A stretch of 38,405 nucleotides of DNA from an uncultured Cellvibrionales bacterium (GTDB lineage: Bacteria > Pseudomonadota > Gammaproteobacteria > Pseudomonadales > GM7GCV1), in assembly GCA_913063225.1 (NCBI GenBank), contig CAJXYP010000022.1:1-38405 (forward strand), read 5' to 3'. Shown here piece by piece: positions 16,191-24,573 of the stretch (positions are counted from its first letter, which is position 1; each line of letters begins with the position of its first letter). The notes beneath the pieces were generated by a model that saw only the letters and a list, made by a program, of their open reading frames with translations, made no database searches and had not been told where the DNA came from. Both the position numbers and the translations under genes were made by a program.

Positions 16191-17076
16191 ATGCACAAAA
16201 GCCCCAAAAACCTTAGGGTTCGAGGCCTGTTGTATCCCGACCATGAATCCATGACAGTTGAAGAAACCCAACTCAAGCAGGAAATTCAAACATGGCACCC
16301 CGATACTGAACCGGATGGTTTTGATTTTTATGAAGTCGAGGGTGATCTGTCGTGGGGATTGAACCTGGATGGCGAGGAGGGAGAAGGAGACTTCACTCAT
16401 CCAGACGGAACGCCCGGCATTGATAATCAGGTATACCAATCTGTCGGATGTGTTCTTGGTTTTCGAGGCCCCGACGGAGTCGAGTATATTTTTCAAGAAA
16501 AGGCGATATTTGACAAAGTCTACAATCGCCTGATGATTGAAACTACCGACGTTGATAATTTGCAAAACGATGCAAGCGTCACCGTTAACCTCTATCGAAG
16601 AATGGACCGCCGATTAACTAACGCAACGGGCAGTCAGGTTGTTGCGGGTGGTACTCAGCGAATAGACCGTCGCTGGGGGCAGAGCCTGATTCGGCAGATG
16701 CAAGGCAGTATTGTTGATTCTGTAGTGACCACTGAGCCAATCAGTGAGCTTACTATTCCTTGGCAAAACTTAGACGTGCCCTCTATTCATAGTATTCGTG
16801 ATGCCAGATTCCAGTTGTCCCTAACGGAAGAGAATGCCAGTGGGATATTAGGTGGCTTCGCCGATGTGGATACCTGGTATTACCAGTTAATTCGTAATGA
16901 CTCGGCCCATCACCTTAGTTAGTAATGGTCAGAGCTCCGGCATATCGTTGCATAAAGCACTGCGTCGTCTCGCCGATGCGCATCCTGATGCAGACACCGG
17001 TGAGAACACCATATCAATGGCTTTAGATGTGCAGATGACTCAGGTATTTATTGTTGAGCCGAACCAAACGAATTAA
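16191..17076 (+). pseudogene. Frameshifted C-terminal part of a large uncharacterised protein
   Basis: The frame from 16191 gives 243 residues ending with a stop at 16920-16922. The next 155 bases in another frame continue smoothly: SNGQSSGISLHKALRRLAD, DADTGENTISMALDV and MTQVFIVEP, with a stop at 17074-17076. The join falls in TTAGTTAGTAATGG, consistent with four inserted bases. No ribosome site precedes the ATG at 16191, and no signal peptide is present. The text (SWGLNLDGEEGEGDF, GIDNQVYQSVGCVLGFRGPD, VDTWYYQLIRNDSAHHLS) reads like the end of a much longer exported protein; I do not recognise a named family. Most likely a decayed fragment. Confidence 0.6.
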
Positions 17077-17121
17077 CTTTTGGGGTTTCAATTCTTTGAG
17101 CCCGCCCAACGCCAGAACCAA

Positions 17122-19392
17122 CTAAAACCCATACTCAAATCCCAGGGCAGCCGTACGTGCTTTGTTAGGTCTTGCACCGTAAGGTTGTCGGCCAAGAATA
17201 TCCTCTTCTGCCGTCATATTTTCTAGCCGGGCAAATAGTCGAAGCTGCTCGTTCATATAGTAATGAGCTGACAGATCAAAGCTGAGAGTGCTATCAGTCC
17301 TCTCGAATACTTCACAGGATGCTCGAACGCAAACTTCGTCAACATAGCTAGTACTCAGGTAGGCAGCCCAGCCCTGATTCTCCATACCAAGCGTCAGGCT
17401 GTATTGTTGTTCGGGGATGTAAGGAAGTGGATCTCCTTTGGATACGTCGCCGAAGAAATCCGTATCTGCGATGTCCGTATCAAATTGACCGTCGATATAA
17501 GTATAACTAAAGGAGACAGGAAATGACGTGGTCCCAGCAGAAGACAAGTGAGCGGCTAGATCCGTTGAATATAGCAGTTCGATACCCTGTACCGTTGCAG
17601 CCTCGCCGTTAAATGCGTCGCCAATAGTGCAGCCGGTGCCAGACGAAGCCGTGCATTCGCCTATCAAGTTTGTATAGTCGCTTAGAAAATAAATCACTTC
17701 AGCCCGAGTTGTATCGTCAGAATATCTAGCGCCCAGCTCGTAGTTCGTGGCTTGCTCTTCCTTAGCGCCTGGTGAATTTGAAGGTGCGGTAAAACCTTTG
17801 TGTGCACCGGCAATTAAGGCCAGTTGATCGTTGGCGGCGTACTGAATACCAAAGCCGGGCAGAACTACTTGGATATCGTTACTGCGTTCACTGCGAAGAT
17901 TAGAGTCTGCGCGACTTGCCGGGTCTGTGGTACTTCCTGTGCGAGTTTCCCAGCGTGTGCGCTGCTGACTAATATCTTCAAATCTAAGCCCCGGAGATAC
18001 AACCCAGTTACCAAATGAGATCTTGTCGTAGATATGCAGAGCCAATGCATCCGCTTGTTGAAGTCGGTTGCCGGCGTTGCCGAGTAGACCTAGATCGTTC
18101 AGCACAAGTTCACCGGCAAGTTGTTGGAATGTGTCGTTTTGTTGCAGACGATCCTCTTCATCATAATGCAGTCGCAATCCCAACCGGACTTCATGAGATA
18201 CATTGCCAGCCACAGTTGACCAGTCAACACTCAATTGCACGCCGCGTGAGACATATTCTCTAGCGTTGGACCTAAGTTGAATACTACCGACGGCTGTATC
18301 CGAGCTTCCGTCAAGGATCTGCTGCAAGTCTGCGGCTGTGAGCGCGCCGATACTGTCGCTAGTATTCACAGCGCTAACGACATTCGACCAACTGGTGCCA
18401 GAAAAATCTTGCGCCGAGGTACTGCCATCCAAATCAAACTTTTCGGTTTTGTACCAGTTACGCTGGTGGTCGTTGTTATAAGCCGTAGCAGTTATGGACA
18501 GATTGTCTGAATAGGCAAAGGAATATCTGAGGATCTGTTGCTCGTGAAGAGTACTAATATTGTCCAGCTCAGAAACGCCGTAACGGCGGAATGCGTCATC
18601 GCGAAAATCAGCATCCGTAAGCCCCAAATAGCTTTGCTCAGAATCTTGATCCGCGTATTGAAGCTTTAATTCAAAACTGTGTCGTGAATCTTGTGATGTA
18701 TATGCCAACTTGGCAGTGAAGTCTTCAATCGCCAGACCGGTATGTGCATTACTGCGGTCAATGTCTTGGAAGCCGTCTGAATTCCATTGGTGCGTCTCAA
18801 CTAAAAATCCAAAGCCGTTCTCGAACTGGCCTCCGTAAGTGCCGTGAAGGCGAAAGGTATTATCCTGGCCACCTTCAAAAAGAATATTGCCGCTACTCGT
18901 ACTCGAAGGTATTGGTGTCGAGATCATATTCATGGCGCCACCAATAGTATACGGCCCCTGGGTTATTGCTGCCGGGCCTTTGAGTATTTCAACTGCATTC
19001 ATTCTGCCCACGGTCGGGAAGTAATATGCCGATGGCGCGGAATAGGGTGCCGGAGATATAAGCACATTGTCTTCTAGTAAGGTGATTCGGCCACTACGTT
19101 CAGTGGATACGCCTCGAATGCTGATGTTGGGTCGTAATCCAAAGCCATCTTCAACTTGTAAAGACACACCAGGTACCTGCCGTAAGATTCTTTGAATATC
19201 TGAATACTCGAAGGTCTTCAACTGAGCTTGCCCAAGATACTGAGCCGCTCCGGGAATCTGTTGTCCGATAAGTTGCTCGCCAACAATGGTAGTTTCTTCG
19301 ATAATTAGATTGCCTGCCTCATCGGCCATTAAAAATGATCCGAACAACAGAGTGATGCATCCGCAGATGCTTTTTATGACAGTGTTTTTCAT
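17122..19392 (-). CDS. Fur-regulated TonB-dependent receptor, FecA-like
   Basis: 756 residues. The signal peptide ends FLMA, followed by LIIEETTIVGEQLIGQ as TonB-interacting start. The plug domain has IRGVSTERSGRITLLEDNV and VEILKGPAAITQGPYTIGGAMNM; the barrel ends in LGFEYGF with a terminal Phe. The sequence resembles FecA-type iron-chelate receptors. A Fur-type operator and promoter are directly upstream, which supports an iron role. No siderophore synthesis or ABC permease genes are nearby, so this is a stand-alone receptor, perhaps for a foreign siderophore or ferric citrate. The ATG has an AAGG site about nine bases upstream. Confidence 0.92.
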   Translation of the reverse strand: MKNTVIKSICGCITLLFGSFLMADEAGNLIIEETTIVGEQLIGQQIPGAAQYLGQAQLKTFEYSDIQRILRQVPGVSLQVEDGFGLRPNISIRGVSTERSGRITLLEDNVLISPAPYSAPSAYYFPTVGRMNAVEILKGPAAITQGPYTIGGAMNMISTPIPSSTSSGNILFEGGQDNTFRLHGTYGGQFENGFGFLVETHQWNSDGFQDIDRSNAHTGLAIEDFTAKLAYTSQDSRHSFELKLQYADQDSEQSYLGLTDADFRDDAFRRYGVSELDNISTLHEQQILRYSFAYSDNLSITATAYNNDHQRNWYKTEKFDLDGSTSAQDFSGTSWSNVVSAVNTSDSIGALTAADLQQILDGSSDTAVGSIQLRSNAREYVSRGVQLSVDWSTVAGNVSHEVRLGLRLHYDEEDRLQQNDTFQQLAGELVLNDLGLLGNAGNRLQQADALALHIYDKISFGNWVVSPGLRFEDISQQRTRWETRTGSTTDPASRADSNLRSERSNDIQVVLPGFGIQYAANDQLALIAGAHKGFTAPSNSPGAKEEQATNYELGARYSDDTTRAEVIYFLSDYTNLIGECTASSGTGCTIGDAFNGEAATVQGIELLYSTDLAAHLSSAGTTSFPVSFSYTYIDGQFDTDIADTDFFGDVSKGDPLPYIPEQQYSLTLGMENQGWAAYLSTSYVDEVCVRASCEVFERTDSTLSFDLSAHYYMNEQLRLFARLENMTAEEDILGRQPYGARPNKARTAALGFEYGF

Positions 19393-19432
19393 TAAGTAGC
19401 CTTCATTCGAGTGTTAAGTAGTCTAGGCGCGC

Positions 19433-19461
19433 ATACTATTACGAATGAGAATCGTTATCAA
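19433..19461 (-). promoter_or_regulatory. Promoter of the FecA-like receptor
   Basis: On the minus strand, TTGATA (19456-19461) is followed after exactly 17 bases by TAGTAT (19433-19438). These match sigma-70 boxes at 5/6 and 4/6 positions. The first Fur-like site covers the -35 box and spacer, so repressor binding would block polymerase. Confidence 0.7.
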
Positions 19462-19491
19462 ATTAAATGAGAGTAATTCTCATTTAATTTG
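19444..19491. promoter_or_regulatory. Double Fur operator
   Basis: Site 1 (19444-19462) contains TGAGAATCGTTATCA, a 7-1-7 Fur-like sequence with two changes from consensus. Site 2 is a perfect palindrome with 14-base arms, CAAATTAAATGAGA (19459-19472) and its reverse complement (19478-19491), around five bases; it contains ATGAGA and TCTCAT half sites. The two sites overlap and cover the receptor promoter. This is the usual arrangement for tight iron repression. Confidence 0.8.
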
Positions 19492-19861
19492 ATATTAATA
19501 TTCGTTAACCTGCTATTGAATGTTTTGGTCGCACCAGGGTCAGGTTTTATTGAGCTCAAACTCCTAGATCCCAAATTCTAAAATATTCTTTCGCCCATGC
19601 CGGCAATACTTCTGTTACTCAAATAGTCTTCGGTGCCAATTCCGTTACAAGGGTGTAGCTGTTTATATTATTGGGCCCTGATTTCTTGGTAGATGAGAGA
19701 GATAGGTACGGAAAAACGCCTGCGGTATTAGTCATTGATTCGTCACCGAGTTACCACGGTTATCTTAGATCCAATGTTCAGTTCGCCTTCACCGAAGGAT
19801 GCTCATATAACAATCATCTCGCGGGACGTTCCCGATATGGTGTGACCCCCATGCAATTTTT
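19492..19861. other. Long gap with no supported gene
   Basis: Between the Fur operators and the next open frame I see no RNA gene, terminator or ribosome site. A 64-codon frame from 19671 has no ribosome site and no recognised family. Confidence 0.5.
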
Positions 19862-20194
19862 GTGAAAGATACACAAACGCTGAAACAACGATTTCTCGCG
19901 GCCGGTATGCCTCTTCTCTATTTTTTTGAGGACCCTCAAGACAGATTTCGTAGCGGTTACGACTTGGCTTTAATCACTGTACTTGAGGGAGAAAAAAGTA
20001 TTTTATGTGTATTATCCGAATTGCCGTCCGGTTCGGAATCAGTAATTCGGTTTAAGGTGGACTATGGGGTTTTGGAGATTTTTACTGTAACCAACCTAGG
20101 TGTCCCGAGCGATAAAATCAACACACCCATTGGCGAAGCTATTCATCGAGGGCTTAGGAGCGCGGAGCATATAGAAACGGTTGAGTACGACTAA
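19862..20194 (+). CDS. Hypothetical protein, 110 residues
   Basis: Begins with GTG at 19862; an ATG 15 codons later is an alternative. No clear ribosome site is seen for either. The protein is soluble, with a predicted alternation of strands (YDLALITVLEGEKSILCVLSE, VDYGVLEIFTVTNL) and an acidic end. No family is recognised. It lies downstream of an untranslated stretch and 22 bases before another weak frame. It could be a small real gene or a fragment. Confidence 0.45.
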   Translation: MKDTQTLKQRFLAAGMPLLYFFEDPQDRFRSGYDLALITVLEGEKSILCVLSELPSGSESVIRFKVDYGVLEIFTVTNLGVPSDKINTPIGEAIHRGLRSAEHIETVEYD

Positions 20195-20216
20195 TTAGAG
20201 GCTGCATAGCCGTGTA

Positions 20217-20486
20217 ATGAGGGTTTCTGAAAATGAATTAGCGGAATCGCAAGTGGCGGCTGCTGAATCCAGAGCTTATGAGCAGAATATTGCCGCTCAG
20301 AGTGGTCGATTCAAGCAGCAGCGAAGCCTGGAGAGGGCCGAAGCCGAACGCCCAGCCCCAATGTGCCCCGAGTGGTTGAAGCAAATCGTTGTGCACTTCG
20401 CGGCCATGGCACTGAGCATTGTCAACGCGTGGCTATATCAGAGGGTGGAAATTGCGCAAAGAAAAAGTAATTTTGCCTATGTATGA
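20217..20486 (+). CDS. Hypothetical protein, 89 residues, possible membrane helix
   Basis: The ATG at 20217 has only a distant AGAGG. The N-terminal half is rich in Ala, Glu, Gln and Arg and probably helical; the second half has one hydrophobic stretch (IVVHFAAMALSIVNAWLY) that could be a membrane helix, followed by a basic end. No family is recognised. It follows the previous frame by 22 bases and may share its transcript. It could equally be a remnant; confidence is low. Confidence 0.35.
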   Translation: MRVSENELAESQVAAAESRAYEQNIAAQSGRFKQQRSLERAEAERPAPMCPEWLKQIVVHFAAMALSIVNAWLYQRVEIAQRKSNFAYV

Positions 20487-20572
20487 CTTAGCTCAGATTG
20501 CTATATCGCTGGTTCGTCCCACGAGCAAACCAACCACCGTATTTGGTGGTGCGGCTATAACTTTATGATTCT

Positions 20573-20606
20573 AAAAAACTCCCCAAAGCCTTATGGATGG
20601 GGCTTT
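20573..20606 (-). terminator. Terminator of the alpha/beta hydrolase gene
   Basis: Read on the minus strand, AAAGCC (20601-20606) pairs with GGCTTT (20585-20590) around a 10-base loop; CCCC/GGGG is an alternative pairing. A run of six T follows within a few bases (20573-20578). It is 33 bases past the stop of the hydrolase. Confidence 0.6.
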
Positions 20607-20638
20607 AATATGCGAGGGCCTCTCTCTAATTATAAGAT

Positions 20639-21565
20639 CTACTGGTCAAATTGATAGCTTAGAAAATCTACCATCCGGCCAACAGTCACAGGTGTTGAAA
20701 AACCGCGTGCGTGGACTCCATCTGGCGCCAACACATATTCAATAGTTTTTGCACCTCGGCGTGCGAGAAGTGCGCTAAATAGCCTGCCGGATTGCCCTCT
20801 GGCAATAACCGGATCTATTGCTCCGTGCATAATAAGAAAGGACGGTAGTTCGGTTTCTTCAGATAAACGATCAAGATAGGCAAGCGGACTTGCCTGTGCT
20901 GCGAGTTCGGGGTTTTCGCCAATAGTCGCGCCGATAAATAGGGACTCGGCTGATTCGGCCTCTGCAGCTGGCTGGGAATTGCGTTCTACGCCCGTCAATT
21001 CCATATCCGCATCCATATTAGAAAAATCGATAGGCGGAAACCAGACCACACTGGCCGTCAATCGGGTTTCTTCGCTATCTGACAAAGCTATTCCGGCCAT
21101 TGCTGATAAATACCCCCCGGCGGAGCCACCAAAAGAGGCCACCCGATTTCCATCGTACCCGTAGTCTGCTCCTTTCTCCCTTACAAATGCAAAGGCGTTC
21201 TGGAGATCTTCAAGCTGAGCTGGCCAAACAGCTTGACCGCTTAGCTGATAATTGATTGAAGCCATGGCGATGCCTGCATCTATCAATTCTTGAAGCCCAG
21301 CGGGATTGGCTTTGTCTCCAGCGCGAAAACCACCACCGTGCAAATACACTACTATTGGTGGATTATTTACTCCTTCGGGTAGGTAAATATCAAGGAGGTT
21401 TCGCTCAGAAACATTCGCGTACCTAAGGTCTAAATAAGCGACGGCATTGTCCGGAACAACCCGTTCAGAATTTCTTCCACCTGCGGGCCCCGGCTGCTGG
21501 GCAAAAGCCTGCGTACAGAAGCAAGTAACTATCAACAAAATAGGTATGAGTAGATTGTTTTTCAC
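20639..21565 (-). CDS. Secreted alpha/beta-hydrolase, esterase/lipase type
   Basis: 308 residues if started at the GTG at 21565, which has GGGGG before it and begins a standard signal peptide (MKNNLLIPILLIVTCFCTQAFA). An ATG at 21583 would add six residues without a ribosome site. The fold has the oxyanion HGGG motif (76-79), nucleophile elbow GGSAGG (Ser148), and Asp251 and His285 as the likely remaining triad (GAIDPV and DGVHARG). This matches the hormone-sensitive-lipase/BD-FAE-like family acting on short esters. The protein is exported, probably periplasmic or outer-membrane associated. A terminator follows; no clear partner gene lies next to it. Confidence 0.85.
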   Translation of the reverse strand: MKNNLLIPILLIVTCFCTQAFAQQPGPAGGRNSERVVPDNAVAYLDLRYANVSERNLLDIYLPEGVNNPPIVVYLHGGGFRAGDKANPAGLQELIDAGIAMASINYQLSGQAVWPAQLEDLQNAFAFVREKGADYGYDGNRVASFGGSAGGYLSAMAGIALSDSEETRLTASVVWFPPIDFSNMDADMELTGVERNSQPAAEAESAESLFIGATIGENPELAAQASPLAYLDRLSEETELPSFLIMHGAIDPVIARGQSGRLFSALLARRGAKTIEYVLAPDGVHARGFSTPVTVGRMVDFLSYQFDQ

Positions 21566-21647
21566 GGTGACTGCCCCCAGCATTATCTTAAGATTGGAAG
21601 CCTAGCAGAATAATCTATAGGTAGCGATAGAAAGGCTTTCGCTAGAC

Positions 21648-21681
21648 AAAAGCCCCGAAAACCTTCCGGCTCGGGGCTTTT
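21648..21681 (-). terminator. Terminator after the tRNA
   Basis: AAAAGCCCCGA (21648-21658) pairs with TCGGGGCTTTT (21671-21681). Read on the minus strand the hairpin ends in TTTT and lies directly after the tRNA. Confidence 0.8.
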
Positions 21682-21684
21682 ATA

Positions 21685-21761
21685 TGGTGGGCCTTCCCAG
21701 ACTTGAACTGGGGACCTGCCGATTATGAGTCGGATGCTCTAACCAGCTGAGCTAAAGGCCC
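21685..21761 (-). tRNA. tRNA with CAU anticodon (tRNA-Ile2 or tRNA-Met)
   Basis: 77 bases with encoded CCA. The acceptor stem GGGCCTT/AAGGCCC, D-stem GCTC/GAGC and T-stem CCCAG/CTGGG pair fully. The anticodon loop is CTCATAA. CGACTCATAATCG and the TTCAAGT loop resemble the lysidine-modified tRNA-Ile2 more than elongator Met, but the call needs comparison. One pair of the anticodon stem (T-C) is mismatched. Confidence 0.9.
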
Positions 21762-21780
21762 TTATTTAAACTTGTCTTTT

Positions 21781-21874
21781 ATTGCGGTAGCTGCGTTGTG
21801 CTGAAGTATCTCATTCAGTCACGTACTTGATGTACGTTCCTTCAGTCGATCTTTGCACGCCGCACTACCCCAAT
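21781..21874. repeat. About 94-bp imperfect palindrome, REP/ERIC-like
   Basis: The outer arms ATTGCGGTAG (21781-21790) and CTACCCCAAT (21865-21874) pair with one mismatch. Further pairing follows inward (TGCG..GTGC with GCAC..CGCA), ending in ACGTAC/GTACGT around TTGAT. It has no coding potential. The layout is like dispersed palindromic elements of gammaproteobacteria. Confidence 0.6.
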
Positions 21875-21984
21875 AAAATCCGGCGTTTAAACCGGACTCG
21901 TCTTTTTGTTATTGAACAAAAATTCAGAACTAAATTTTAACTTGTTCGGTGCTTAAACCGGAGAATTTCTTTTGTTTTTTTCAA
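21875..21984. other. AT-rich gap with short direct repeats
   Basis: No gene is supported. TTAAACCGGA occurs twice (21887-21896 and 21953-21962), and TCCGG/CCGGA forms a short inverted repeat at 21879-21896. These lie between the palindrome and the next terminator. Confidence 0.45.
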
Positions 21985-22012
21985 TAAAAAACGGCGCCTA
22001 AATAGGCGCCGT
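21985..22012 (-). terminator. Terminator of the 121-residue periplasmic protein gene
   Basis: ACGGCGCCTA (21991-22000) pairs with TAGGCGCCGT (22003-22012). On the minus strand a T run follows immediately. It is 64 bases past the stop at 22076. Confidence 0.88.
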
Positions 22013-22075
22013 GGATTATAGATGTTCTTCTTTGTTTCGTCTAACCCTTGGTGTATTTCAAGGGTTTAATGGCAA

Positions 22076-22441
22076 CTATGCGTCTGGGTTGGCGTCTCTA
22101 TATGCTTGAACTTCGTCGTTAAATTCATCGCCAGCATCATTGCGATCATCCAGAAGCGCTTTGGCTTGGTCTGATGATGCATCCTTTTCTTCAGAGGACA
22201 TGCTTTTGTAAGCAATGGTTTGTCTGTAGTCGGCGTGACAGTCTAGGTAGGTATCAGCTGCAGCGATATAGGCTTTAACTTCTTCGCTATTTGCGACTAT
22301 TTGATCCATTGTGGCGGTTGCGCCATCAGTCATTGCTGGTTTAGTGGGCATATCTTCGCAATCCTGAGCTAGTGCCGTCGAAGAAATTCCCATAAGAATA
22401 GAAATTTGAAGAGCTATTTGTAGATGCTTTTTGTTAATCAC
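22076..22441 (-). CDS. Small helical periplasmic protein of unknown function
   Basis: 121 residues. It starts at GTG 22441 with a strong AAGGGG site five bases upstream. The signal peptide ends TALA, giving a mature protein that begins QDCEDMPTKP. The rest is acidic and predicted helical, with two Cys (DCED and LDCHAD) that may form a disulfide. No enzyme motif is seen and I do not recognise the family. It has its own terminator and lies between the tRNA and rpoD, both on the same strand, so it is probably a single-gene unit. Confidence 0.8.
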   Translation of the reverse strand: MINKKHLQIALQISILMGISSTALAQDCEDMPTKPAMTDGATATMDQIVANSEEVKAYIAAADTYLDCHADYRQTIAYKSMSSEEKDASSDQAKALLDDRNDAGDEFNDEVQAYRDANPDA

Positions 22442-22571
22442 GTGATCCCCTTATCTCGTATATATTAGTTTAGGGTGCGCAGCATAAAGGTCATAAGGGT
22501 CCACATCAATATTCCAGCGCCAGATTTGCAAAATGTTACATTTTTCTGCACGTTATTAGCGAATGGGACCT

Positions 22572-22601
22572 AAAAAAGGCGCTTAGATAAGCGCCTTTTT
22601 T
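22572..22601. terminator. Strong bidirectional terminator after rpoD
   Basis: AAAAAAGGCGCTTA (22572-22585) and TAAGCGCCTTTTTT (22588-22601) pair along all 14 bases. The T/A tails make it work on both strands; here it ends the rpoD transcript. Confidence 0.92.
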
Positions 22602-22642
22602 AAGCTTTTGCTATTCAGCCGCTTAGCTACTGAACTCTTAAC

Positions 22643-24475
22643 CTATTCGTCGAGAAAGCTGCGCAGATGTTCCGAACGGGTCGGGTGTCTGAGTTTTCTT
22701 AGGGCCTTAGCTTCGATCTGACGAATACGCTCCCGGGTTACGTCGAATTGCTTGCCGACTTCTTCAAGAGTGTGGTCTGTATTCATATCGATACCAAATC
22801 GCATACGCAGCACCTTGGCTTCGCGGGCGGTTAGGCTTCCCAGTACGTCTCTGGTGGCTTCCGTAAGGCTTTCACCTGTGGCGGACTCAACTGGAGAGGT
22901 AATGTTGTTGTCTTCGATAAAGTCGCCTAGGTGTGAATCTTCATCATCGCCAATAGGAGTTTCCATCGAGATGGGCTCTTTAGCGATTTTCAGCACTTTA
23001 CGGATTTTATCTTCCGGCATTTCCATTTTTACTGCCAGCTCTTCAGGAGTTGGGTCACGTCCAAACTCTTGCAGAAGCGAACGGGAAATACGGTTCAGCT
23101 TATTAATGGTTTCGATCATATGCACTGGAATACGGATAGTGCGGGCCTGATCCGCGATAGATCGCGTAATGGCCTGTCGGATCCACCAAGTAGCGTAGGT
23201 CGAGAATTTATAACCGCGACGGTATTCAAACTTATCTACCGCTTTCATAAGACCGATGTTGCCTTCTTGAATCAAATCCAGGAACTGCAAACCGCGGTTG
23301 GTATATTTTTTCGCAATGGAGATAACCAGGCGCAGGTTAGCCTCAACCATTTCTTTCTTGGCGCGGCGCATACGGGCTTCGCCAAGAGAGATGTTGCGGT
23401 TAACGTCCTTAATGTCAGCAATGCTTAATCCGGACGAGGTTTCTACCTGTCCAAGCATGCGCTGAGCTAGTTGAATATCAGGTTCTGCCGACTTCACAAG
23501 CTCAACCCAAGGCGCTTTGGCGCTAATGTTTTGAACCCAGGTCAGATCAGATTCATGACCTGGGAAGGTTTTTATAAAGGTAGATCGCGGCATTTTTGCC
23601 TTACGCACGCACATGTTCATAACGTTACGTTCGTGCAGTCGTACCTGAATAATGGTGTCACGTACTGAGTTGACCATTGGGTCAAAAACGCGCGGAGTGA
23701 GTTTAAGAAACTTAAACAGTTCGCCGGTTTCTTCCAATGCAGCAATGGCTTGCTTGCTGGTGCGGCCATACTTTTCAACCGCCTTAATAGACTTTTTATG
23801 AGCCTTTTTGATCTCGCCAAAGCGTACTTTTGCTTCTTCGGGATCCGGGCCTGTTGGCTTCTCGTCTTCTTCGTCTTCTTTGGTGGTTTCACCAGCGGCG
23901 ATACGAGCTTCCAGCAGTTGAGCTTGTTCTAATGCAGAAGGAACATGCTCGGCTGGGTTTAGATAACCAGAGATAACATCCGCGAGGCGGCGTTCTTCAG
24001 TAACCACTTTTTCGTACTCAACTAGCACGCTGTCAACAGCGCCAGGCCAGAAGGTGAGGGCGTAAAGCATTTCCCGTACACCGTCTTCGATACGTTTGGC
24101 GATTTCGATTTCGCCTTCACGGGTCAGTAGTTCAACGGTACCCATTTCGCGCATATACATGCGCACCGGGTCGGTAGTTCGGTGAACTTCCGACTCAACG
24201 GCAGCAAGCGCAGCGGCAGCTTCAGCAGCGGCGACGTCATCTGTTTCTGATTCTTGCTCTTGGCTAAGAATCAGCAGAGTGTCTGCATCTGGAGTCTGCT
24301 CAAATACACGGATGCCCATGTCGTTGATCATTTGAATGATGTCTTCAACTTGATCCTGTTCAGAGATTCCCTCTGGCAGGTGATCATTGACTTCGGCGTA
24401 GGTTAGATAACCCTGTTCGCGACCAAGAGCTATAAGCTCTTTAATACGCGATTGTTCTGGAACGAGTTCAGCCAT
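22643..24475 (-). CDS. rpoD: RNA polymerase sigma-70 factor RpoD
   Basis: 610 residues from the ATG at 24475, aligning with the start of E. coli RpoD ([17 protein letters not shown] close to the N-terminus). A longer frame from 24523 starts inside a TATAAT sequence and was rejected. Region 1.1 is followed by 1.2 ([19 protein letters not shown]), a non-conserved acidic domain, region 2 ([18 protein letters not shown], the -10 binding [10 protein letters not shown]), region 3, and region 4 with the helix-turn-helix [17 protein letters not shown] that reads the -35 box. It directs polymerase to housekeeping promoters. It is the last gene of the rpsU-yqeY-dnaG-rpoD unit, with a strong terminator after it. 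Confidence 0.98.
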   Translation of the reverse strand: MAELVPEQSRIKELIALGREQGYLTYAEVNDHLPEGISEQDQVEDIIQMINDMGIRVFEQTPDADTLLILSQEQESETDDVAAAEAAAALAAVESEVHRTTDPVRMYMREMGTVELLTREGEIEIAKRIEDGVREMLYALTFWPGAVDSVLVEYEKVVTEERRLADVISGYLNPAEHVPSALEQAQLLEARIAAGETTKEDEEDEKPTGPDPEEAKVRFGEIKKAHKKSIKAVEKYGRTSKQAIAALEETGELFKFLKLTPRVFDPMVNSVRDTIIQVRLHERNVMNMCVRKAKMPRSTFIKTFPGHESDLTWVQNISAKAPWVELVKSAEPDIQLAQRMLGQVETSSGLSIADIKDVNRNISLGEARMRRAKKEMVEANLRLVISIAKKYTNRGLQFLDLIQEGNIGLMKAVDKFEYRRGYKFSTYATWWIRQAITRSIADQARTIRIPVHMIETINKLNRISRSLLQEFGRDPTPEELAVKMEMPEDKIRKVLKIAKEPISMETPIGDDEDSHLGDFIEDNNITSPVESATGESLTEATRDVLGSLTAREAKVLRMRFGIDMNTDHTLEEVGKQFDVTRERIRQIEAKALRKLRHPTRSEHLRSFLDE

Positions 24476-24521
24476 AGTAACTGTGAAATTCTCAGGTTGT
24501 GGGTGTAAAAAAAGGCGTCGC

Positions 24522-24549
24522 ATTATAGCCCAGAGAGTTCTCTTGGGCT
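24522..24549 (-). promoter_or_regulatory. Candidate rpoD promoter -10 box beside a hairpin
   Basis: On the minus strand TATAAT (24527-24522) matches the -10 consensus perfectly, about 50 bases before the rpoD start. The -35 is not clear: the nearest candidate TTGGTA is 21 bases away. An imperfect hairpin, AGCCCA/TGGGCT (24527-24549), overlaps it. E. coli also has an internal rpoD promoter in this place, so the idea is plausible. Confidence 0.45.
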
Positions 24550-24573
24550 ACCAATAAATGGGGTAAAAATTGC

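Noticed and set aside
16195-16227. Sequence near the start of the remnant that resembles the tRNA terminator at 21648-21681
   Set aside because: The similarity covers only about one stem arm and the hairpin does not close well, so no terminator is called.
19671-19865. 64-codon plus-strand frame
   Set aside because: No ribosome site or recognised family; overlaps the start of the next frame.
20533-20550. ACCACC/GGTGGT hairpin
   Set aside because: Six-base stem without a T run and no nearby plus-strand gene that needs it.
22752-23150. 132-codon open frame on the plus strand
   Set aside because: It lies entirely opposite rpoD, has a serine-rich shadow composition and no ribosome site.
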